From: Bisporella sp. PMI_857
Taxonomy: Eukaryota > Ascomycota > Leotiomycetes > Helotiales > Helotiaceae
Direction of reading: 5' to 3'
Length of the DNA: 64,000 nt
NCBI GenBank assembly: GCA_021307315.1
Contig: JAJSPD010000064.1
Coordinates: forward strand, 124,001 to 188,000
The notes under the pieces are model-generated. The model did not search any database. It had not been told where the DNA came from and was given only the letters and a program-made list of their open reading frames with translations. The position numbers were made by a program, and so were the translations under genes. Positions 11,749 through 23,100 of this stretch are shown in pieces (within the stretch, counting starts at the first letter, position 1; each line of letters starts with the position of its first letter).

Positions 11749-14514
11749 ATGGTGACTAGGAAACCAATCCCAGGCCATAACGGCAAGCTTGCAGCCGGAC
11801 CAGCCTCGCCACCGTACCCTGTTACACCTGTTGATGTCGAGCAGCCTTCAAGCTTTAGAGTACAAGATGCACAGTCTGCCATGCGACAATCACTCGAAGT
11901 AGATGCGGAGGATGCGAATGCGTGGAGCGACAAGGACCGGACTGCACCCAAACAGAACCAACATTCTGGATCAACCGAAGTTCCACTGGCATTACGAGTA
12001 GGACCACCAGGTGGTGTGAAGCATAAGCCATCACAAGAAGTTGTCAAGCCTGCCTCATCTACAAATCCATTTTTAAAAAGGCAGAATACAGGAGTGCCGG
12101 ATGGGCAGGACAGTAGTGCTTCTGCTTGGGGAGACTCGGGAGAGATTCTCGCTCCGCCGTCTCATCCGGCACCACCACCTCCTGTCACTATCACCGAAGG
12201 TAATTCAAGGTCTACAATTGCATGCCAGAAACTAACTCCCATAGCTTCTCCAACCCTCAATCATCAATTCTCGAACCTTTCTGTTTCCGACACAAGCTCA
12301 AATCCATGGCAACCCGTTCTCGAGGAACACGCTGGCCCCAGCAAACCCTCCTCCATGCCTTCGATGAGCAGAGAAGATTCTGGAAATGAGGCATGGTCAA
12401 AAACAGCTGCAAACAAACCCGAACTTCTAAATACCGAACAGCCAGTTTTGATTAATGCTGATGAGCCAGAATCTCCTGCATGGGACGAGGACTCGATCCC
12501 ATCACCCACTATTCAGGAAATGCCCGCCACTCCAGTCAAAATTCGTGCCAATGAGCAAATATTAGAGGATCAACAAGTTTGGGGCGAGAGTCAAGGACAA
12601 GGACAGTCTTCGAAGCCAGAAACAAAGTCGTTTATAGCCCATGAGGAACCTGCCCCGCAAGGTGAAGGCTGGAATATTGTTGACAGAGAACCTATTGTTC
12701 CAACTGGGCCACAGGAGACAGGGGTCGTTACGCCGAGCGGTACAGTTCTGCAAAATCATACGAGCGAGGAACAGGCCCCTCCGCTACCACCGAGAGCATC
12801 AAATGAATTTCCACCACCACAACCACCGCGTCCTGTTATAGATACAAGCGATGTAGGCCCACGCTCTGTTCCCGGGCCTTCCAGCGCCGTTGTACAAAAC
12901 CAAAAAAAAGAGACTTATGAAATCAAGAAAATTACATGGCATGACTTTAGGGCTGCACAGAATCCTCGAGTCTCACCCATTTTGGTGCAGAACGCGAACG
13001 GCCCTTGCCCACTTCTGGCTCTTGTCAACGCTTTGACTTTGTCAACGCCACCAAATGTAGAAACGGCATTGGTGGAAACGCTTCGCTCACGTGAGCAAGT
13101 CAGTCTTGGATTGCTCCTGGATGCAGTCTTTGATGAGCTTATGTCTGGACGAAGGGGAAATGTAGCACAAGGTCTTCCAGACGTCTCCGACCTCTATGGA
13201 TTTTTGATCACTTTACATACGGGAATGAATGTCAACCCTCGATTTTTCCCACCTGGCTCCACCAAAGCTGCAGGCGACCCACTCTCTACTCGTGAAGATG
13301 AGTTGTCTCCTGGTACATTTGAGGGAACTAGAGAAATGAAGTTATACGGTACATTTTCTGTTCCTCTGATCCATGGGTGGTTACCCGAGAAAGGTTCGCA
13401 AGCGTATTGGGCATTGAAGAGGACAGCACAGAGTTATGAAGACGCACAAAATATATTCTTTCATGAGGAAGTACTCGAAGAGAAGCTACGCACAGAAGGA
13501 TTAAGTTTTGAGGAACAAGCTGTACTAGAAGATATCGGTACAATCAAAGCGTTCTTCAACAGTGCTGCAACACAACTCACGACCTATGGCCTAGAAGTTA
13601 TCACGACATCTACCGCACCTGGCTCTATTGCTATACTATTTCGCAACGATCACTTTTCCACTTTATACCGCCATCCGGAAACACGTCAGTTGCTACAGCT
13701 AGTCACAGACATGGGCTATGCAGGCCACGAAGAAGTTGTCTGGGAATCGCTCATTGATGTGAACGGCGAAAACGCCGAATTCTTCTCCGGCGATTTCCGT
13801 CTAGTAGGAGGGGCTCCCGCTTCGCCTACGTCGCGACAGACCACACAAACGAATCGCGGATGGACAAGCATTCCTATTCGCAACCAGAATCGACAGAATG
13901 TTAGCTCCTCAAACAATGAGCCACCGCCAACCCCCCACTCACCTAACATTGAACAAGAAGACCACGATCTAGCCCTTGCACTTCAACTTCAGGAAGAGGA
14001 AGAAGAGCGACATAGGAATGAGCTGGCTCGTCGCCGCAGAGAGACAGAGCTCAGTCAACAGTATATCGAGCAGCAAGGCCGCGGCAGTAATATTCCAGTC
14101 ACGCGAGGAGGTGCTAGCAATCGAGGACAAGGAAGAGGCCGTGGCCGCGAAGCACCAGATCCCCGTCCAGCTATCCCGCCACGCCGCAATAACCCACCGC
14201 CTACGAATCGCCCATCAGATCCGGATGCAGGTGTTGATGCACCTCCGCCATCATACGAGCAAGCCGCGACACAAGAGCCATACGAGCCTCCAACCAACCA
14301 TCCAGCACATCCAAACTCAAGTCCTAGTGTAGGAAGGAGAAGCAGTGGTTTCAGTGGGAGTGTGCTTCATGGCAGACGACCAACACTTGTAGATCAGATT
14401 GATCCTAGGCGCCGACAAGGACATCCGAACATAAGTATACAGCCAGTGAGTCCTACAAGTCCCCAGGGTGGGCCTAGTGGGCAAGAATCTAGGAAGGATT
14501 GCGTGATTATGTGA
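11749..14514 (+). CDS. MINDY-family K48 deubiquitinase with CaaX tail
   Basis: MINDY (FAM63, DUF544) enzymes are cysteine proteases that trim K48-linked polyubiquitin. This single-exon gene encodes 921 residues. Residues 1 to about 390 are low complexity and proline-rich. The catalytic domain runs from about 395 to 690: VQNANGPCPLLALVNAL carries the oxyanion glutamine and the catalytic cysteine (C420), and NDHFSTLYRH carries the catalytic histidine (H635). After it comes an acidic DHDLALALQLQEEEEE helix near 735-755 that looks like a ubiquitin-interacting MIU/UIM motif, the usual chain-length sensor in this family, then a proline- and RGRG-rich tail. The last residues are KDCVIM, a CaaX box ending in methionine, which predicts farnesylation and membrane attachment. 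The yeast relatives are Miy1/Miy2. The start was taken at the first ATG of the open frame. Confidence 0.93.
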   Translation: MVTRKPIPGHNGKLAAGPASPPYPVTPVDVEQPSSFRVQDAQSAMRQSLEVDAEDANAWSDKDRTAPKQNQHSGSTEVPLALRVGPPGGVKHKPSQEVVKPASSTNPFLKRQNTGVPDGQDSSASAWGDSGEILAPPSHPAPPPPVTITEGNSRSTIACQKLTPIASPTLNHQFSNLSVSDTSSNPWQPVLEEHAGPSKPSSMPSMSREDSGNEAWSKTAANKPELLNTEQPVLINADEPESPAWDEDSIPSPTIQEMPATPVKIRANEQILEDQQVWGESQGQGQSSKPETKSFIAHEEPAPQGEGWNIVDREPIVPTGPQETGVVTPSGTVLQNHTSEEQAPPLPPRASNEFPPPQPPRPVIDTSDVGPRSVPGPSSAVVQNQKKETYEIKKITWHDFRAAQNPRVSPILVQNANGPCPLLALVNALTLSTPPNVETALVETLRSREQVSLGLLLDAVFDELMSGRRGNVAQGLPDVSDLYGFLITLHTGMNVNPRFFPPGSTKAAGDPLSTREDELSPGTFEGTREMKLYGTFSVPLIHGWLPEKGSQAYWALKRTAQSYEDAQNIFFHEEVLEEKLRTEGLSFEEQAVLEDIGTIKAFFNSAATQLTTYGLEVITTSTAPGSIAILFRNDHFSTLYRHPETRQLLQLVTDMGYAGHEEVVWESLIDVNGENAEFFSGDFRLVGGAPASPTSRQTTQTNRGWTSIPIRNQNRQNVSSSNNEPPPTPHSPNIEQEDHDLALALQLQEEEEERHRNELARRRRETELSQQYIEQQGRGSNIPVTRGGASNRGQGRGRGREAPDPRPAIPPRRNNPPPTNRPSDPDAGVDAPPPSYEQAATQEPYEPPTNHPAHPNSSPSVGRRSSGFSGSVLHGRRPTLVDQIDPRRRQGHPNISIQPVSPTSPQGGPSGQESRKDCVIM

Positions 14515-15389
14515 GATTGTATTTATAGAGAAACGAGGAGAAATGCAGCAAATGGGAATGAACGGAATGGAGTTTAAAGATACAGGCGTTCAAGGGTCAT
14601 GCTGAGTTGGTATAGCGATTGGTATATAGTGTCTATAGCAAAAGGATTGCAAAACGGATATTATTCTTCACAATCAGCGAGTTTACTTATTCTTCCTTAT
14701 TGTAATCCCTCCATATTCCTCGCTATACTATATCAGACACCCACGTACATCCCACAGGATTCCTTGCCGAGAATAAGTTGCCAAGAGACGTATAATTATC
14801 ACGGCTTAAGAAGAATCTATTTAATAGAATAGAATACGGAGCACATAGTTTCGCATTTCTATCTTCATGCCCCGACTTATATCTCTGAAAGTAAAACAAA
14901 TCCTATGAAGTTATGATGAAGCCATCCTGTTTGCCAGTAATACGTATTCAACCATTCAACAGCAGAAAGCATACCAGATTCAGTACATCATGGTCAACCT
15001 GCTGTGCTAACGTTGCGCGCAGCGCGCGGCTGATTGCGTAGAATCCGACATCTCGATGATGGTGGGATATAAGAATCGGGTCTTGGTTCGGCGATTATTA
15101 AATTAGAGGGCAGCGCCAGCGCCAGCAGAGAATGGTGTTTGTCACAACAAGTCTGTCGTTACGCGATGGCGCCATTCATGCAAAGATATCTGCTTCCAAC
15201 ATATTTTCAGTGTCACGCTTGAGTTACCTAGTTGGGGTTATATGGGTGAAACATCACAGGTGTACCCCCCCAAAAAAATAAAGAATGGTAAGCTTATATA
15301 AATGGATGTGAAGAAACACATGAAATAATGAATTAAATATTCCAACTGGGAATCATTACAAGACCGCCCACGCAAACAAGGTATCATAT
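14515..15389. other. intergenic between convergent genes
   Basis: The 3' flanks of the MINDY gene and the FHIP-like gene meet here. No frame is convincing. A GC-palindromic patch, TTGCGCGCAGCGCGCGGC near 15012-15029, and an A-rich run near 15268-15280 stand out but are unexplained. Confidence 0.45.
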
Positions 15390-18316
15390 CTAAACAAACC
15401 GAACCTCCTTAAACAACCCAGCCCTAACCTGGACCAAAGCCGCCAGCTCCAACAAAAACTCCTGCAGCACAATAACGTTGGTCAAGACATGGCTGACGCT
15501 CACTAATTTCCGCTCTTCCGCAACATCTTCAACCCCAGTTTCGCTTCCCGCTTTAGTCTGTGTCTCTGGCGTGTCGGCATCGAGCTTTGGAAAGGGAACT
15601 GGCTGCACTTCATGCTTTAGTGCAGGGATTCCCACTTTGCGTGCAAGAATGCTCTGGTCCACCGCGGCAAATGCAGCGGCCTGGCTGACCGGTACGCCTC
15701 GAGTTCTGCTCTCTTCTGTGCCATCCATATAATGTGCAGAGATGGCTCTAGAGCTACCTCTAGACGGTGACTCCGTGCCCATCGGAAATTGAGGGGGCGG
15801 TAAATTGTTTCGCGACATTGTTGGGGTATCGTATCCGTAACCACCGCTGATACCACCACTGCTTCTCCTCTGCCCATCGTGGCTTGAACGGCCTCGTGGA
15901 GACCTAGATCGTGATGGTGTCGCTAATTCCGGGAATATACGTTGAGCCAAAGCGTCAAATGCGTTCAGTGGAGGCGATGCAGAACGGTTCGATTCAAGGC
16001 TGGTTCGTTGCTGGACTTGCCGAATTGGCGTAGGAGCTGTAGTAGCAGAAGAAGCTGCCTGGAAGGCATCACGTCGTTGTTGAAGGATTTCTTCAAATCG
16101 AGGAATCTCTTCACGATATGACCTTACTTGGGAACAAAGTAGGTTCAGCTTTTGAAGGAAAGGAGACAACTGCGATTCCGACCACTTCGGTGTTCGTCTG
16201 GCTTTCTTTAGTTCCCGAAGCTGTGCTTTCTCCTCGGCCTCCATTGGATCAACAAATCCTGGAATAAAGGGCGCAGGAGTTTCCAAGTCATCATCCTCAT
16301 AGACATATTTCGAAGGATCGGGCAGCAGCCACCCGTCAATCCGCATGTAACCGCAGGTTGCCAAATCGATAATTGTTCCGGTAAGAGAAAGGTTGACCTC
16401 GATAGAATTGATGAAGAACGTTTCTAAGATGCCAAGTAGAGTCTTAAACATCGGGTCTTCTACTCGCAGCGTGTGAGACTGAATCTCCCGCGGAGCGCCA
16501 GGAGTTGTTGCATGTAAATTAGTGAGCTTACTGGTTCCGCCAGGCAGCCTGGGTGCTACAAGTGTTATTGAGCACGGATGGCTTTCCAAAATGCCCATGC
16601 AATCTTTAATATGGTTATCATATAGTTCATCAAAATCATAATCACCTCCTATGTCTCCAGCTAAAGAGAGAATGAATTCCATCTCACTTTCGTGGGCGCC
16701 TATCGTTCGTTGTGGTTTCTCGGGCACCGTTTGGCTAGTCCAAAGTAGTGTCGTTACCGCATAACGATGGTGCCTCCTCAATATAGTCGAAACAAGTTGC
16801 AATGTTACAGAGACGGTCTGATGACTCTGCGACTGTAAGTTCCCTTGGATAAGGTCAACAAGATTAAACAACGCTGGGGTGGAAGTCAAATCGCCCTGGG
16901 TTGCCATCATTGTCGCGAGGTCCATAGATTTTCTCTTCCTCGCAGCACTAATTTTAGAGCTAGAAGCATTCTTTACGGTATCTGGCAAGGCAAGAAGATA
17001 GTGGAGTATTAGATGAATCATGTCAGGGTGATCTAATGCTTCGAGTATTCGTCGAAGATACGTCAGAACAGCGACGGACGACCCTCCATCGACATCAGAT
17101 GATTCCAGCAAAGAGGGATATCTGGAAAAAGTTAGTACTCTAGCTTGTATGTAATGGAATGTCCACGTACAGCAATTGCTGGAGAAAAATGACCTGGAAG
17201 TGCTCCAATAAAGTAGACTTAACCTCCACAGACTTGCAATGGTTCAGAACATCCTGCCAGAACATCAAATGAGACAGAAATGTCTCCATATGACCTTGGA
17301 AGTCGTCTGAAGTTGAACTGACGATCTCATGTGTAGCTCGCGGGTGCTGATAGTCCGACAAAGCGAGGATCGGAGGTAACTGATCAGGGGGTAATCAATT
17401 ACCAACTTCCGGCTAAGTTGGCTGTAAAGAGCGCCTAAACCTGTAGCCATGAGCGTAGCCAAGTCGCTCTCGACTATCCATTGTTCCAGCGCGGCAGAAT
17501 TAGATGCAGCTTCGATAATGTATAGCAAACCCGTCCTAGCAAAGTCTCCTGTTCTACCTTCATGATGGATGAAATCTATCAGTAGATAGAACAAAGGAAA
17601 GTCTTCTTTATGTGTCTTCCCAGTAAACTTCTCATGAGCATCTGCTAAGCCCTCTTCGTCGTTCCTGCCTTCATGTGCGCTGAACCATGCTGGTAAAATC
17701 TCAGGGTCAAGCCTGATCTTCGTCGTGATATTGAACGACAACTCCACCAATTCAACCTCGGTATCTGATCCTAAAGGGACACTGTTTCCACTAGTAATAC
17801 GGACCAACAAGTTCATAAGGCTGTTTGAGAAGTTCTCGTTCTCGACAAAGTCTTCCTCTTCACTATCAATAAGCGTTGCAAAGAATGCGACTCCTTCTCG
17901 AATAATAGGCTCATCGTATGATGTTGTGGCAACCTTGCCAATGGGTATATATATCTGCTTCGATGCTGCGAAAGTAATGCATGGGTGAGGAAGCGGCCGT
18001 CTCGATTCGTCACTCAAGATTGATGTGAGCTCCTGAATGCTCTCTCGCACCTTCTCTGCTGCTTCATAATCTCTTGAAAGGTTTGTCGATGAACGCCATA
18101 GTGACTTATCTCTACTTAGCAGATTTTCTCCTTATAAATTTGAAAGTAAGATATTACCAAAAGTCGATTATACTCCTGTTTGAAGCGTGCCAGACGCTTT
18201 TCTGGATTGTTCGCAGTCGCCTTCGGAGAGGCAAGGGAAGTGCCCGCAATCAAGCGTGACCACTGGAAATGTCAGACTTCCTTCGTAGCAAATGACAGCT
18301 GACTCACAAAGTCCAT
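15390..18316 (-). CDS. FHIP (RAI16-like) early-endosome/dynein adaptor
   Basis: FHIP proteins join FTS and Hook and link early endosomes to dynein; the Aspergillus member is FhipA. Exons are 18316-18308, 18262-18158, 18104-17171 and 17121-15390. The first three codons give MDF, spliced to WSRLIAGTSLASP, so the start is well supported. Conserved blocks include EPIIREGVAFFATLIDSEEE, LSRKLVIDY, DFQGHMETFLSHLMFWQDVL and SVAVLTYLRRILEALDHPD. The last third is serine/proline-rich and ends in a helical LQEFLLELAALVQVRAGLF segment. There is one frame break at a run of five G on the plus strand (17387-17391): one extra base would join LVIDYPP to PPILALSDYQ without a gap. With that base the product is about 926 residues. 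I read this as a base-call or assembly slip, though a real frameshift cannot be excluded. Confidence 0.86.
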
Positions 18317-18599
18317 AGCTCTGGCTCTAGCATCATCTTCAATTCTTGTGGTTCAAAGTTCAGATGGGATTCTGAGGCGTTGCAGAATGGGAAACGTGTT
18401 TAGGTGAGACAGGGGTCATGTATTTAAGCTTCGGCCCGAAACCCGGTTACTTAGGCCCGGTACAATCCCAGGTCCCGAGTCCCTTTCTCTCTTTAGAAAA
18501 CACGTATTTTATAGACGGGAGCTGATTAGTAACGTTATTTACTTAATTTTAGCTTGCGTGATTTGGTGTTTTCATAAATTTTCTATAATGATACTGTTG
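18317..18599. promoter_or_regulatory. upstream region of the FHIP-like gene
   Basis: No gene is visible. The region holds two GGCCC-containing direct copies (CGGCCCGAAACCCGG and TTAGGCCCGG, about 18430-18462) just upstream of the FHIP start; whether they bind anything is unknown. Confidence 0.3.
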
Positions 18600-19085
18600 A
18601 ACGTATTTCATTGTCTATTGGAGTATACGCCTGTAGAATCCGAGGAGCCATTGGCAAATACGACACCCACATCAAGTACAAATCCTTCATCCGAATTCGG
18701 GATTAGGAGCTCAACTCTCGCTCCGGGAGGAACCACTGTCATCAGCTTCAGAGTGTCGCCCACAAACTATTTGTTTCTGGCATGAAAGCTCGACCACAAT
18801 CAGTGGCGAGACGCCACTTATCGCTGCTGAGACGCTTCCCATAGAAGGCTCCACGACAGTTATAGGAACAGAGACGGACGCCTCGGGACTATAATCCCTT
18901 TGCAAGGGGAATCCTCGATAAGCAACCGATCACCGAACTATACAGACCCTGATGCTTCGAATGGGCCTTTGAACTTCTGTGCCAATATCATGTTGCTAGG
19001 ACTTGCGATTGGTTTGGCTGTGAGAGCCCATTGCCTTCTGTTAAAAGCTCGCGAAACGAATTCTATAATGATTATGAAGGCATGA
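18600..19085 (+). pseudogene. possible remnant of a Ser/Thr-rich cell-surface protein
   Basis: Two plus-strand frames carry threonine/serine-rich segments that read like mucin-type fungal wall proteins: STLAPGGTTVISF near 18710-18750, then, after a frame change, SSTTISGETPLIAAETLP and EGSTTVIGTETDAS near 18786-18890. Further on, NIMLLGLAIGLAVRAHCLLL near 18988-19047 resembles a C-terminal GPI-type hydrophobic tail. Stops and frame changes interrupt it and no signal peptide is found, so this is at most a relic. It could also be chance low-complexity coding-like sequence. Confidence 0.3.
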
Positions 19086-20110
19086 AATATATTATTATAA
19101 AGGGTCAGCAGTGAGATAAAAGACGGAATGAATAATTGATACCTCAGCTCGACTTGATCTATGCCTTTAGATAATTATAAAGATGTCTAGTTTTGTGACC
19201 GAAGCTGATCATAGAGAACGAGTGAAAAACTTCTACATCATCTAGAGAGATGAATAGAGAATGTTTAGTGGGTATCGCCGTGACAAGTCACATAAAGTTG
19301 AAGCACTTGCTATGAATTTGATTCCCACTAGACCTCGTTCGATGGTGGGTATCTTAAACCTTTCCAAAATAACGATTGGAGGATACATAAGCTCTTGAAA
19401 TTAATGCAATGATGTCAGAGAGATCCGGCAGAGCCAGACAAACATGCTTCCACTGACTAAATCGCTATATCAAAAACTAAGTTTCAAACAGCTCGTCATA
19501 GCGTAGTGCAGTTAGCAAAGTTATAAACCGCTCGTGGCTGCTGAAAGGGATGTAGATAGAAAGAATAATTAAAGTCCTGTAACTACCAGGATCCGCGCAA
19601 ATTATTTAAGCGCAATCATGACTCAGGCCGTTGATTGTGAACTGCTGATATGGCTAGAATTTTAATGTTTATGTTCCTTGGAAGGATGTAGTTTCAAGTT
19701 GAGGGGAAAGCGGCCCCACTACCGCTTCGCAGGTGGCTACCCGGTTGCCATAACAAACAAATCTCCGGCGCACCCAAAACATTGACAAGGCCACTCTGCT
19801 CCCATAACCACCCTTAACCGATGCCATACAGTCACTCATATCATATTGATCTTTCTTTATCAACAACAGACTCTAGCCTGGCAGGCTCTTACTCATTTGC
19901 CCAAGGCCGTATTGATTGCGCGATTGAAGTCTTCATTGTATTCCACCACTTCCCAAGCAGGGACTTCAACAATCATTATCTGCTTTACATTCCAGCAGTG
20001 TCGCTCCTTCAATTCCATGCCAATTAGTTCCTATATCGAGTGTCGACTATTTTGAGAACTGGCGCACTTTCTTTTGGTGATTAAGAGTAGTGCGATACTG
20101 ATTTGACAGT
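19086..20110. promoter_or_regulatory. long upstream region of BUD4
   Basis: No supported gene. Roughly the last 450 bases before the BUD4 start are pyrimidine-rich in places and probably hold its promoter and 5' UTR. No recognised motif. Confidence 0.35.
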
Positions 20111-23100
20111 ATGGCATCGCCTTCGCAGCCGGTAAGAGCATCCTGAAATGTTGATTGTTGTTGTTTTGGTTCGCATTTTGACTAATAACCAAAGGTTCCC
20201 CCCTTGCGTATACAGAAAGGCACCATCTCGCCAACAAAGAGCTCTCTTCCTCGGCCCCTCTCGGAGCTTGCTCCTACTGAAAAGAGAAGAAATTCTCCTA
20301 GTTTCAATCAAGCCACAAAGGTATGTTGTGTCCCTCAATTCTAGCCCGGTCGGAAATTATCAGTGCTCATTTTCATTTTTGTAGAAAATGATACCGAATA
20401 TGGACTCGTCCCCATTCCAGTCGTCCCCATTCAATGTGTCTGTCGAGGGCAATTCTTCTCCGCGACTGTTTTGGCAAGGTCGTGATCCGAAATCGCCTTC
20501 GACTCCATCGCGCTTCAATTCAGAAAACCTCTTTGGGGGAAGGGAGGCATCACCATCGCCAACACGTCGATCATCCATTGAAAGATTGCAAAAGGCATCG
20601 CGTGTTAAGAATAGCAATATGTTCGCCCGTGAACAAAAACAGGAGTATGATCCTGCATCTGTTCCTGTCATCGAACGACCTTTAGCCAAACAAATACAAG
20701 GAAACGCATATGGGGGAGCTGGCCTTGAAGGACTTCGCTCTGCGGAGAAAGCACGTCCATTTGGACATCACAGAAATGATAGCAAGACTAGCATCCCTCT
20801 CTTCAGCCCTACCAAGACGCCCCTCAAAGCTGGCGCGAATGGTCTACGATCGCCGAGTAAGGATCAGATTTCACCCACCAAGTCGTCCATGGCCTCCAAG
20901 CCCTTTACCCCAAAATCAAGTCTTGACCGTGAAAACGCAAACTATTCTGAGGAGAATTCGTTCGATGATCGCGAACTCCCGCCAGGAAGAACGCTTCATA
21001 GGCATGCAAAATCAGTAACTTTTGATGCTGCTCCGCCACAAGTAAATGAGTACGAAATGGCTACACCAGACCTGTCCTCAATCAATTCAGGATCGCGGGA
21101 GAATAGCTATGACTCGGCAGAGGATGACGATGAAGATAGCTACAATCTTGGCGATTCTGTGGAACAAGACGATAGTTTTGACGCATCATTAGAAGATACA
21201 GACAAGACTCCAGTAGTAGGACCAGAGGATTGGAGACATGCAAGCCCAGGCACTCATGGTAATGGAATTGTGTCTGGCCGCTTATACGACCCTTTTGATG
21301 GCCCTGAAGGAAGCCCTATGCCTGATGCTCGACCAACATCTGCCGCGAGCCGTCCAGCAGCGAATCGCACAGACTCTGGAGATCATCGACCACTGCCACC
21401 CCTTCCTGGAATAATGAGCCATGCGCGTAGCAATTCGGCATCTTCAGTTGGTCTTTCTGCAGCCGCAGAACGTGCTTCAACTAGGAGTCTTCCATCTCCC
21501 CCATCAGCACCATCAATCAGTAAATCCGACATTCAGAGCATGACCGGCGGGAAAATGTCTTTACAAGAAAGATTGCGCTTGATGATGATCCAAGATGAAG
21601 AGAAGCCCAAGAATGCTGCGGAACAACAGCGAGAACGTCGCCTCAGACGTGGTATGCTAAGAGAGCGAAACAGCCAGACCCCAGAGCGTGATCAATCTAT
21701 TCAAGTGCACGAGGACGAGGTTGAGAATGACGACACCTTGGATGATCTTCCGGGGCTAGGTAGCTACCAATTGCCTCCACGGATTTCCCGAGAATCAATC
21801 TTACGGAAAGTGAATGGACAAGACGGGTTCTCCAGAGATTCTGACTATAACTTCTCATCACCAATGCCTAGCTCAAGCCCAGAGCGGCCAACTGCGCTTG
21901 ATCCTGATACGCCAATCCCTTCGACTGAAGATCAATCTATTTTCGAGAATGATGAGAGCGTGATCATCAAGACTGAACCAGAAGATGATGAAGTTGACCT
22001 CTCCTCTATTACAGATATGTATCAGAGAACTGAATCACGCGTTGACAACTACAATGAGGCCCAAGAGGGAGAGGTTGCCGAAGAAGATATAGAGAGCCAG
22101 TATTCCGATCCGACACCCTCTCTACAAAGTCCTCAATTTCAATCAAACAGTGCCCCAGAGGATGATGACCCTCCAACTCCTCGTGGTGTCGAAGACCTGG
22201 AACCCGTGAAAGAGGATAGAAATAACGAGCTCCCACAATTTAAAGGATTCTTGAGTGCTAATGATTTCGGACTGAGTCTCCAGTCGTATATGAGTACTCC
22301 ATCTCCAAAAGAGTCTCAGGAGCCCCAGGAACCTCAGAGCATCCAACAAGAAACAACACCAACCATGTCGGATGCGCATGCATATCTTGCTCGCCCGGAA
22401 ACTCCCCCCAAGCGTGTAATTCCCACGCTGAAGCCAGAGTATGATGGCACAGGATGGGGCTCGGAAGACGAAGAAGATGATTATATGGAAAGCGGCACTC
22501 CCGATTCTGTCATTCGACATCCTATTCCTCCTTCGCCGCCCCGTGACTCACCTAGTATCCCAGAACAAGTTGCGACCATCAAGGCATCAGGCTCAAAACT
22601 GAAAACCAGACCTTCGGCTACACCTTCTGACCTTGCTCTTATGCGAGAAATGCGACGTCAGGTTAGCGGCGAGATTCACAACATCCCACCTATTCCAGAA
22701 AGACATCGCAATCGACCATCTTTGAGCGTGGAACGGGAGTTCGATGCAGGACACGAATCAGATGGTGCCCTAGAGCGAAAGCCAAGTCTCAAGAAGAGGA
22801 GTCTTACTCTGGACATCGGTGGTGATCTCGGCTTAAGTCTTGACAAAGATTTTGACCGAGTGATCGAAGCCCAAAAGGTTGAGTTTGGCCTATCTTCCTC
22901 ACAATCTGTTATCTTTCCTGCCTATGGACAAGCGTCTGTTCGCAGTAGTCTTCCTTCTCATAACACTTTGGCTAACATTAATCCCCGAAAACAGCGTGGC
23001 TATCTCATGCGACAAAACACGAAGGTTGTTGTGGCTAGCAGTGACAATGATAGGGGAGCTCGCTCTGCAGGCAACTCTCCCGTCAAGAGCCAGCGGCCAC

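Noticed and set aside
17341..17396. 56-nt intron in FHIP to bypass the frame break
   Set aside because: Phase works, but it would remove the PPILALSDYQ segment that looks conserved; a one-base homopolymer slip explains the data better.
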